DNA from: Allacma fusca
Lineage: Eukaryota; Arthropoda; Collembola; Symphypleona; Sminthuridae
Assembly (NCBI GenBank): GCA_947179485.1
Contig: OX359245.1
Location: 22,121,067-22,185,066, forward strand
Length of the DNA: 64,000 bases
Direction: 5' to 3'
In this document: positions 23,706-33,735 of the stretch, in pieces
Layout of the letters: the number at the start of each line of letters is the position of its first letter
How positions within the stretch are numbered: the first letter of the stretch is position 1
Notes under the pieces: generated by a model
Seen by the model: the letters and a program-made list of their open reading frames with translations, nothing else
What the model was told of the DNA's origin: nothing
Databases searched by the model: none
Made by a program: the position numbers and the translations under genes

Positions 23706-24184
23706 GAACGTCCCGTCCAGAACAGAAACCCTAAATGACATATAATTCAATAAATAAGTTCAAAATCCTTAATAAGGATAAAAGGGGACACTTTAAAAAA
23801 CAATTTCGTACTGCCGTAGTGTGACCCAACACTTGTTAATCCATTGTTGTCTCTTTCGTTAAATTGTTGATCGCACTGCCCGACTTCGCTTATGGCTTTC
23901 GACAACAGGGTCTCATGCAAGAGTTCTCTTTAATTTTGTGATTTTGTTCTCTTCTGCCTGCCATACAGTTGGAATAATTTTTACTAGATAATTACTTTAG
24001 CATGCGAATCTGCCACCAAGATAATTGTGATTTGTGATAGTTACCTAGATAAACTAAACTCCGCAAGTAAGCATGCACCATATATGTAAACATATACTCC
24101 TGCTTGTAAGTGAGATGAGTAATGAGGATGAGTAAGATGTTTCAACACGGTGTAAACACATTTGTTAGAAGAAATGGATTACAT

Positions 24185-25585
24185 CAGGCACTCCGGAATA
24201 AGGGGGGACAGGAGGGACATTGTCCCTCCCAAAAAACGTCAGGGAGGGACAGGCTATACTGCTGTCCCCCCCCACTTTTAAGAATCCAATTAACCTTTTC
24301 TTAACTTATGTCAAAACTCCTATGAAGCGTAATTTAAAAAAAAAATCTTCCACAAACTGTGGTTAGTTGTATATAAAAAATCTCGCAACAACCTATCTCT
24401 TCTAAACAAAAATGTTTACTGAAATGATAAATTTTTCCATCCTGGTATATGCCTGCATGTGAAGGTCGGCTCATCCAGGTAACTACTAGAATTGAGTAGT
24501 GAAAGTAGTGGGCCATACTGCAGTCCGAATTAGTTTTTTTAAAGCTACCGTTTTCATCCTTGATAATGATTTTGAACTTATTCAAACGATTTTATGCCAG
24601 TATTGCAATACTTATAGGGTTGAAAATTTTGTGATAGCGTGATTATTCAAATAGTAACTAAGGTATTCAACGCAACGCAACCCATCAACAAATTAGAGAA
24701 TATTTTTCTATCCAACGTTCTTTACTATTGCTAAATTTTGAATATTATTTCTCACTACGTGTGCCGAACATATTGACCTCCCCTTGCCAGATTGATCCAG
24801 GCCAAAATCTTGACCTAGATCAAACGTTTGAACAATTTGAAACTTTTGCTTTGAATTTCGTTCCAAATTCATGCCAGACCAATAAATCTGTTCCAAAATG
24901 TCGGACCAGACAGATAATACCATTCCTGTATTACGAGCTTAACGGAAAATTTGCTAGGAGCATTTTATAAACTCAATAGGTTTTAGCGCGCCAATATTAT
25001 TAAAAAGAGTACAACTGAGTATTAAAACGTCACCCAATGAGTTTATTTCAGGATATTAATAATTAACATGAAATATAGTTGTTTGGTGAAACATTTACAT
25101 CAAAACATTCACCGACACAAAATTTTGTCTGTTCCAACTGATGGAAAAGGCCATGCACTTCTAAACCAGTAAATCTGCTGGGAGAAAGTTCCTAAGAGGA
25201 ATGGTTCTACACTCGGACCATGTGAGACCAAAAATTAAAGAACAGATTGAACCATTTCCGGAAATAGATCGCCAATCAGTTCAATGATTCTTTGATACCT
25301 CTATTTGAAATCAGTAAAATTTTGATAGTATTTAGTACGTGTAAGAAAATGTTTCTAATATATGAGATTTAGTTGGTGTCTTGTATGAAAACATGTTCTT
25401 TAAAAAAAATGAACAAAAATTAAAAGTTCTATATTTTGCATGATTTTATGAGCTAACTAACGAAAAATAATGTGTAACCCTATACATATGTACATACATA
25501 CGTTTGTATGTGGCCAATAGCAAAGTAACGAAAACTAATTTTAAAATGTTGTCCCCCCACTTTTTTGGACGTTCCGGAGTGCCTG
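24185..25585. mobile_element. 1,401-bp hAT-type element with GGGGGGACA ends
   Basis: Flanked by GATTACAT at 24177-24184 and 25586-25593. The ends are CAGGCACTCCGGAA and its exact inverted copy TTCCGGAGTGCCTG. Inside lie GGGGGGACAGGAGGGACA with its inverted partner TGTCCCTCCC on the left and TGTCCCCCCACTTTTTTGG on the right. No transposase motif is seen in the AT-rich centre. A related copy begins at 27932. Confidence 0.92.
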
Positions 25586-25593
25586 GATTACAT

Positions 25594-27931
25594 CAAGTAT
25601 TTTGAATACAAATAATAGCAATTTGTACAGGATTTTTTTTTAAAAAAAATGAAGTTAATTGCAGTTTTGTAGTTTGTAATTGCAGTAAATGTCAGGAAAA
25701 GGTTCATTTGAATTTTTAAAAGTGGCTCGTTCAATTATTTTTCTTATAAATCAATTGAAACTTTATCAGTGACATGAGCGCTTCCCCCTGCAGTATACAC
25801 AAAATCATCAGTCTGAAAACTCATTCCGCCCTAAAAAAATGAAGCGTTATTTATGCACAACCCCTAATTTAATTTTAAACGTCATACTTTTTAAATCTGC
25901 AGGTGTCGGATTTTTGCACAAAGACGGAAAGTTTCCTCCAAGGAAAAAGAAATTGGGCAGGGAAAATTTCAATTTGAAGGGATATTTATGTAAACATGGA
26001 TTTTCAAAATTCGTGCTGGGAATTTTTTGTCAATGATTTCACAATTATTCGTGCCTTTCAGCAAAATTATTTCGTAAACAGTGATTTTGAAATATGTTAA
26101 CCTTTTTAGTAGGGATTTGATGTCTTGTAGGTAAATTGTTTTTGCCAACAAGGGCTTCGAAAACAATTTATTCCACAGGAATATTTATTTAAAAAATCGA
26201 CTCATGTTAAATTTGAGGTGTGATGCGAATGCAAGTACTGAAAATGAGTTAAATGTTGATTAGTAAGTCAATTTGGCAAATGCAATATTTTGAAAATTGA
26301 TTTTAATGTAGCAATAACCAGCAACATCCTAAGAATATTTGAATGTGTAACGCAACTTATCTTTCACCAAAATTCTCTATTTCATTTTAAATTATATTTC
26401 ATTATAAAAAAATCATAAAAATATGATGAACCAAAATATTTAGGCATGTCTTGGATTGGACCAGGGGCTATACACGGGACGGAACCACATTACATTGGGC
26501 ACTTGGAGAGTGCGATTTTAAAATAAGTCATATGAATAATCCGAAAGCACTTCCAATTAAAATGGACAGATTTACTCCGTATTTGTATGTCTGCATTTAG
26601 TTGAATGAGGCAAGAGAATGATCATGGAATCAGTGGAGTAAGATCAGGACTGAATTCTGCTTATACAGTGACATCTGTGATTCAAATTGAACTAAAGTTC
26701 TTCAATTTCCAGTTTCACGTAGTCATAACATAATAGTTCAGGTGGCTACAGTCTAGCCTTAATCCCTTCCCAGCTAGTACTGAACGTCATAATGATATCA
26801 TTATTAATGCTTGAAATTCATAATCAGTTCATGTCTTTTTGATGAGGAGATTATGACTTCCAATGGGCAACTTATCAATGAGCAGTTTCTGACCCGGTTC
26901 TGAAATAGTACATAAAATATTACAGATTCTGGGGTTCTTCATAATGATTTCAGTATGTCAGATTTAACTGTTTTAATTCGATTGAATGGATTAATTCGAG
27001 TTTTATCGAAATTACTTAACAAATACATTACACATTGAACAAAAAGTTGGAATCACTTAGGCATGCAGCAATTCCCGTTGTTCATGCACTCTGGATTTAC
27101 AAGGTGAAAAGCTCAGTACAAATAATAAAAGTACATCATAAGCAACAAGCCCGATAAACTCGTGGTATTTGCAGGTGGGAAGGTGGAGTCAAATAAAATA
27201 TCGGTTACTACATGTTCTATTATTTCCTGAAGCTCGACTACGTTCAGCTCAGCGATTTTCTATACTTATCGTAAATAATTCAAGTTCATTCAAAGTGAAA
27301 AATAGTTCAGTTCACGTTCAGGCATTTATTCTATTAATTTATTTCTGTTCATTCATGTTCACTTAAAATGTTAAATGTTTTTGAAAAGTTCAGTTCAGGA
27401 ACTAGTTGAACGAACTTGTTGCAAGCATGGCTAAATCAGATTACACCAACTGATTCAAAAGTTCAAAGTCATACAGGGTGGTCAGTTACATTGTATGTTC
27501 TCCGAGATCTAATCAAATACAATAATAAATGTTATAATTGTGTGTAAAAGGCAATATTTTTTTGTATAAAGAATAGTATTGTGGATTCAAAAAACTGACA
27601 GAAGTTATGATCACTGCGTAAAAAAATAAACCGAATAATGATTCCTTTTAAAAGAATAAACGCGGTTTTAAAAAACCAAACGAAGATGCTTTTAAGCTCT
27701 TAAAAGTATAAAACTGGAAAGCGGAATTAGAACAATAATGAATGAAAGCTCGGGAGCTTCATAATAATTTACTCATTATACTTAATATGTAACTTCGCCC
27801 ATGCTGTATTTTTAACCAATTGTATTGAAACAAACACCAGTATATCCACAATCAAATTACGTACAAAAATTTAGAATATTTATTTGTACCATAAACTCTG
27901 GATACCACCGTTCAATAGTTAGTACTACCAT
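25594..27931. other. Long non-coding stretch with a GTTCA-rich block
   Basis: No gene is recognised in 2.3 kb. At about 27235-27420 the motifs GTTCAGTTCA, GTTCATTCA and TTGAACGAAC are enriched, like one end of another motif-array element, but no partner end or target duplication was found. Confidence 0.4.
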
Positions 27932-28985
27932 CAGGTACTCCAAAACAGGGGGACATGGGAGCAGTGCATCGCATGGGTACAAAAATGCTGTACCTGGACC
28001 TGAACCTGGACCCAAATAGTGGGTACCTGCAAAAATCGTACCCAAACCCGTACCTGAATAAAAGTACCCATTAAATAAATGTTACTACCTGGACCTGATT
28101 ATTTTGCAAGTAGTGCGTACCTGTACCTGATATACCCAAAATATACCCAATATATGGACCTGTACCTGAAACATTTTCCTACGTACCTGTACCCAATCAG
28201 GTACTTTAAAAAAATTACTGTAAACGATTCAACATGATGCCATTCGATGATTTACATCGCAGCAGTTACAAGCTAGACAAAATTCTGCCTCGTCATAATT
28301 TTTACAATACTAGACATCCTAATGGAACTATAACTTCTATACCATCTGAGGTATTGCCATGTCCGATTAAATCTTCCACTTCTAGGTCATCCTCCATAAC
28401 CACAATATCATTTAACACCATTTTTACTGAATCACACGTGGAATTTGTAGTTACATGTACTTATTGCTGGTACGTTGTGCTAAGTCAACCATCTCTATTG
28501 CATAAACGCATGCTTTTTCAAAAATTGCGATGAAATCCTAAAAAAAGCTGAATATCAAAATAAACCTGTAGGTCGGAGAGAGAGCCACATACTACACTAG
28601 ATGCCTCGTAAGATGGATTTCTGTTTGTAAAAGTACCCACATTTTCAGGTATTAGTTTGTCAGGTCCAGGTATATTGAAAGCTTGTACCTGTTCCTGTCA
28701 GGTACAACCCAAAAAATTCCAAGTTTGTACCTGTACCCAACACCTGGTTTTGTACCCAAAATTTGGGAACATATAGCTAGTACCCATAAAGTACCCATTC
28801 AGTTTGGGTACTTAAACAGAGTACCTATTTCGGACCTGGACCTGTACCTGTATCCAAATACTCAGGTACTACCCGTACCCATGCGATGCACTACATGGGA
28901 GACATATGGGCCCTCTCAAAAATAGACTGGGAGGGACAATCTATACAATTGTTCCCCCACTTTTCAGAAATAAAATTAACGTTTT
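27932..28985. mobile_element. Second copy of the CAGGNACTCC hAT family, host of a nested element
   Basis: The left end CAGGTACTCCAAAACAGGGGGACA matches that of the element at 24185. After the nested element at 27962-28893 the same sequence order resumes (GGGCCCTCTC, GGGAGGGACAATCTATAC, GTTCCCCCACTTTT, then AAATTAACG), parallel to 24210-24300. I did not find its right end; the stated end is where similarity fades. Confidence 0.7.
27962..28893. mobile_element. 932-bp hAT-type element with GTACCTG/CAGGTAC arrays, nested
   Basis: Flanked by CATGGGAG at 27954-27961 and 28894-28901, inside the older hAT copy. The ends are CAGTGCATCGCATGGGTAC and its inverted partner, identical for 18 bases after the first. 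Arrays of GTACCTGNACC-type motifs fill about 27980-28205 and 28620-28880; the 400-bp centre carries a 99-codon frame (28234-28533) with no recognised motif. Confidence 0.93.
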
Positions 28986-29589
28986 ACTGAATTTTTGCTG
29001 TTACTATTGCTTGAAAATCTCAAGTTTCGAAAATCATTAACAAAAGGCTATTTTTGTGCGTGAGTAGAAATTAAAGCATCTGCTTCTAAACAAATGTGCA
29101 TACACTGTTAGAAAGTATTTTTCTTGTTACAGCTCGTATAAGCAAGCGTAGAAAGTACATTTAACAGGAGATTGGTCTATAAAGATTAGCATTGACATTT
29201 TCTGCGTGATATAGGCTAAATTATGACATACAGAAGAATAAACAATTTTCATAGAATTTGTGCACGCGTTTCTGTGTTTGAACGCCAAAAGCGAAGGGTC
29301 AACATTTTCGGAAAAGGGGAAATGTACCATTGATTATTTAAATGCAGCCCATTTCACGCGTGATAATGAATATGAATATATTCATGCTTTTATTTCAGAG
29401 ACAAAATCTTGCTGAACACAATTCATGAATTGGTATTGTAAACCACACGTGATGTTTCTCATTTGTACGTCGTTTGATGCCAATAAACATGAGTTAGAAG
29501 ACGGTTTTTTCAAAAATCTTCCAGAAAAATCATTTCTAGATTTCTCTGCTGAATCTTGTGTCCCTGCAGGTCGGTCTTCAACCACCGTC
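28986..29589. other. Non-coding stretch
   Basis: AT-rich DNA, possibly the interior of the hAT copy that begins at 27932. No gene is recognised. Confidence 0.4.
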
Positions 29590-30090
29590 AGGGTAAGTGT
29601 AAAACAAATTTGAAACATAAATAGCGCTTTCAAATTTTCTTTTGAAAATTGGAAATTTCGAAACGCTTCATTGAAACATGTTCAGGGAAATGTGCAAGCC
29701 AAATTTGAAGCATATACAGCGCTTTTGATTTTTTCTAAATTTTTCAAAATTTTGAAAATTCAAAGTGGTTTGCACATCTACATGGTCATGGGTTAGTGTT
29801 GGGCAAGTTTGTTTTCACCTGAGCTTAATGGTACAGAAGCCTTTGTGTCCACAAGGTCAAAACCGAGATCGCTCCAGGATTCCGTTTGTTAAAACGTTTC
29901 CGATAATGTTTGAAATTTTGGAGAACTGGGAAATTCGAAGCGTTTGTTTGATCATTCACGTAGGCCAGGGGAACATGTAAACCAAATTTGAAGCATAAAT
30001 AACTCTCTTGATTTTTTTTCGAAATTTTGAAAATAGAAAACATTTGACGTGGTTTGCGCATCTACAGTACATGGTCAGGGGTTTGTAGAT
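29590..30090. repeat. Three degenerate tandem-like copies of a 150-250-bp unit
   Basis: The order CCAAATTTGAAGCATA...AGC, TTTTGATTTTTT, TTTGAAAATT, GTGGTTTGCRCATCTACA, then CATGGTCA recurs at about 29600-29650 (partial), 29690-29795 and 29985-30080. Copies have diverged strongly. The role is unknown. Confidence 0.55.
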
Positions 30091-30092
30091 TA

Positions 30093-30208
30093 GGTGGTGG
30101 CTCAGTTATATTTGTGGCAAATACTTATAAACACTCAGAACTAAGCTATAATGTGAAATTTCCCAAAGAAGTTGAAGTTTCGTGTGTCCAAGTATGGAAA
30201 CAATATAT
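30093..30208 (+). pseudogene. LINE endonuclease fragment, left part (split by LTR element)
   Basis: The frame from 30093 reads GGGSVIFVANTYKHSELS then VEVSCVQVW, a typical stretch of the apurinic-like endonuclease of CR1/Jockey-like LINEs. It stops at the LTR retrotransposon at 30209 and resumes at 36811 in the same frame after one copy of the ATAT target duplication. Confidence 0.75.
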
Positions 30209-30661
30209 TGTTAAGTACTTATAGAGGATTGGAGATTTATATGGAGAGTCGTGAATATGAAGAGGGGGAAAATATTTTTATTCCTTGTGTGCGTGTGTAT
30301 GAGAGGAACTGTTGTGTAGACTATACAAATAAGTGCGTATGTATATAATGGGTACTTCTCTATGTCTCGTTTTATTCTCTCTCCTTATCTCCTTCTTCCT
30401 TCTCTCTTTTCCAGCTACTTGTTACATTTCTTATGGTGACACACGTTTATATAGGGAGGGTTGTAACAAAGGGAAGATAGTTTCTTTCTTAGTGACACCA
30501 TTTTTAGCCAATGGTTGGGCACACAACATCATACAATAAGAATCTCATAAATGACATCATCATCAGCCAATGGCTGAGTACAAGATACAAATTCTTCTCC
30601 TTTACATATATGAGTCATTCCTACATGAGTAATATTTCTCAAACTCAAATATAGCTTAACA
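30209..30661 (-). repeat. 3' LTR of the young element
   Basis: Starts TGTTAAG and ends TTAACA on the plus strand, so each LTR is bounded by TG/CA with a short inverted repeat. Compared with the other LTR I see only G/A at about 30263 and C/T at about 30498. The expected purine-rich tract next to it (30662 onward, minus strand) is weak or missing; instead there is a small hairpin AAACGATG-TCT-CATCGTTT at about 30677-30695. Confidence 0.93.
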
Positions 30662-31160
30662 TTCTACGGGCAATTGAAACGATGTCTCATCGTTTAAGAA
30701 ATGAGTATCTAAAAGTATATGTGTTCATATTCATTTTCATGTGTTCGTATTTCTTGTATCAGTAACTTGTCTTCTGGAATAGCGAAGTTTCTTCTCTTGT
30801 GGTGACTTGTTGGTAGTTGAATTTTCAGCAGGAGTGAATCATTTTGAAGTACATTTTATTCTCTTACATATAAACACACAGGCTATGTTATAATTAGTGA
30901 ATTAGAGTGAAATTATAATATACGTAACAGCTAGCTTATCTACTAAACTTCTCGGGGTCGATAAAAATTCTGCCTCAGAATTTTAAAGTGCAATCCAGCT
31001 AAAGTTGGTCATACAAGAATACGGGATGTACATGTACAGGGTGAGTTGAATATTTTAATAGTCGTGGGGGCTGAACTTATCTGTGTAATATTAATACTAC
31101 GTAACCTATTGTGTTATTAAGTGAATCAAAAGAGATAAAGAAAATTTATGTTGTCCCTAG

Positions 31161-32187
31161 TGTTTCGAATGGGGAGAATTATTGATCCAAGTCCGAGTGA
31201 TCAAATCGGTCCAGGATCGGTGAAAAATGAAAAATTGTGAGAAGCTTCTCGCGTAAGTGTGTGTACTTATAATTAAATAATTAGGGACTTAAGTATGTAT
31301 GGAGTAGAGTGTATGTATGTACATGCGTATGGTAGGTGGTTAATGATGCAATTAAAGACATACATTAATAATTGTGCAAATATGTAAGAACTGTAAAATT
31401 GAATCCTTAATATGGTAGTATACAATTAATTATTAACTAAACAATATTCAAATAGTGCATATTATATTTAAATCATTAATTATTAATTAAATTAAAATTA
31501 ATTCCAGTGATGGATGTCTAGACCCATACAGACGGAGCAGTAACTGGAGCGTGTTGCCGGGATTTTATCGGAAAGGATCGGAATGTTCGGCCAAAGATTA
31601 TTCCTCGGGAACATACAACAGGCATATCTCAGTGAGTGAACGCTACTGTCATCTGAAACTTAATAATTGATTGTATTAATTATACAATTTACATCAATCA
31701 AATAGTGTTATTGATAATTATGGTGTTTCTTGTCTGTGTTCCACAGGGTGACAAGAGTTTAAATGAATCCATCATCAGCGCTTATGACCGGCTGTCATCA
31801 ATATCTGAGTGTTAGGGCGTTAGGTCAGGGCAAACGGGTCTGCGGGGGAATTGGCCCTTACCCTCGTAGATCCAGGGAAGTTGGTTGAGCGGTGTAATTT
31901 GAAGGGTGCTATGGTCGGAGGTTTTATTCATTACACTTGCAGCCTTGATGGTATTGATGGGCTCAAGTGCCCAGGAAACGACCTGGAACCTCGGGAGACG
32001 CTGCCAGAGCATGGGCCAGCAGGTGTAATGGTGGAACTTGCGAGTATATCATTTGATGTATCGGTCTATGGTAGGACCAACCAATTTTCCGAGGATTGGG
32101 CTCTAGTGAGCTCAATAATATTTTGTTTTTTCAAGTTTCATTTTTTGTATGGGTGACTGTAAATATTATATTGTTGCTTGAAATAAA
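31161..32187 (+). other. Antisense, apparently spliced gene-like block inside the LTR element
   Basis: On the strand opposite gag, exon-like segments are bounded by consensus splice sites: donor GGTGAGT at 31041, acceptor TTGTCCCTAG ending 31160, donor GTAAGT at 31253, acceptor TTAATTCCAG ending 31507, donor GTGAGT at 31632, acceptor GTTCCACAG ending 31746. Joining 31161-31252, 31508-31631 and the segment from 31747 keeps one frame open from the ATG at 31227 to a TAG at 31813, giving 72 codons. A 3' untranslated part of about 370 bp follows, with AATAAA at 32182. The small product is basic to neutral and unrecognised. Either host exons were captured antisense, or this is an antisense accessory gene. 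No expression evidence is available. Confidence 0.45.
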
Positions 32188-32188
32188 G

Positions 32189-33735
32189 TCACCAATTTCT
32201 TAGGCTTAACGAGTGTGCAATGGAATAAATTTTCTCCTCAACCAAAAACAAAAACTCAAAAACAACCTCTCCACTAGTCAATTCTATTTTGAAGGGTAGA
32301 ATAGAACATTTCCCTAATTCTTGGGGAGTAAACGCGAACGATGATCGGAATTCCGTGAGGAGTTTACGGAATTTATGTTGATCTGCCTGGTCCAGGTGTG
32401 GATTAATCTTGAAGGAATTGATTTCTTGTTGGAGATTGGAGTCATTGATGTCAATGGCATTCACAGGGACGGGCATCATAGATATGTCATCAACCAAGAA
32501 TGGTGTGGTCTTTCCAAGTCCTAAACCGTCGGGTATGGTTATAGTCATTGACGTCGGGTTTGTCAGCAGCATAAACTTTGAGGTGGGTGATAAAATGGCA
32601 TTTGGGGCTAATAAATGGAATTGCGTATATAAGGAAACGTGGGGTTCGAAATTGAGAGGAGTTGAACCTGATGTCGTATGATGGATGGGGATAGTGACAT
32701 GACAACGTGGGGGGATGTCATGGGTGCCAGTGACTCTAAGAAGTCCATTAGAGTCCTCATGTGATACACAAAGGACCGAAAGCGGAATGCGTGGGAGAGA
32801 TGCTGACGTGCGGGTTTTTAGGGTGCGATGATGTGAAGGTGCAGTACGAGGTCTGTGATGAACAGAAATACGACGTCGTTGGGGATGTGTAGAGCGGAAT
32901 TCATAGTCTGAACTGTCAGATGATGAGGGTGACGTAACCGTGTCTGCAAAATGGGCTGGCTGGCTGGGGTTTTTACGTCTATGATTTATAGTTTTGTTAT
33001 TGTCTGTTTGGGTTCCCGTAGATTGTGGGGTTGCGTAGGTTTGTGTAGCTGAGGAGCATATTTTGGGCGTGGTTGAGGTCAGATTTTCGAGACGATCAGC
33101 CGGATGTTGGGTAGGCACTGTGGAGCGGATTGTGAAATCTGTCTGTAATTTCGGAATTGAATTTTCAAGTTTAGAAACTGGCACATTGCATTGTGCAGTG
33201 ATGGCAGCCGTATGTTGCAATTTAGTATGGATGAGGGGCAAGGAGCCTGTAAACTTGTTATATAAAGTATTCTGCTGTGTGTTGATGAGGAATCCTCCTT
33301 TTGAGTATAGAAAGTCCGTACCCAATATTATTTTAAGGGCTTTCGACGGGGCGACTATGAAGGGATGTAAAAATGTACACTTGCCAATTTTGAATTTAAT
33401 TAGAGCAAGGCCTTGATTAGGCATGGAATTGCCAGATGCGTCGATAAGTTGTATATTGGATTTCGTAATGGGAGTTCCAGGAGGTACATAGGTCGGATTG
33501 ATTAAGGAAGTAGCAGCTCCGGTGTCAATAAGGCATGTATGATTTTGATTTTGTATTTGTATGATGATTTTGAGGGAGCAGGAAAGTGATGAAATTTGTA
33601 TTTTAGCAGGGTTGTGAATGTAGATGGAAGGGACCATTAGTCCTGGATATCGGTTTCGTCCTTGTACTGTGGGGTATCGAGGGAATGGATTGCGGGCAGT
33701 TGGCGGGGTGGTCCGCGTCCCGGCTGCCCTTGGGA
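32189..33735 (-). pseudogene. Retropepsin and pre-RT region, pol truncated before RT
   Basis: This frame is entered by -1 frameshifting from gag. Numbering from 33778, the aspartic protease motif LIDTGAATSLIN lies near residue 83 and the flap-side ILGTDFL near residue 170. A long proline/serine/threonine-rich linker follows (about 200-330). The end, INPHLDQADQHKFRKLLTEF and LPFKIELTSGEV, is the connector that precedes RT in Ty3/gypsy elements. It then runs into unrelated sequence and stops at 32189, so RT, RNase H and integrase are missing. The protease looks intact. Confidence 0.88.

Noticed and set aside
29382..29633. 83-codon minus-strand frame and its overlapping plus-strand partner
   Set aside because: No motif, overlapping frames on both strands, in repeat-rich non-coding DNA.
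30333..30539. 68-codon frame with a signal-peptide-like start, repeated at 36478-36684
   Set aside because: It lies within the LTR, opposite the TATA box and promoter modules, and is present twice only because LTRs are duplicated.
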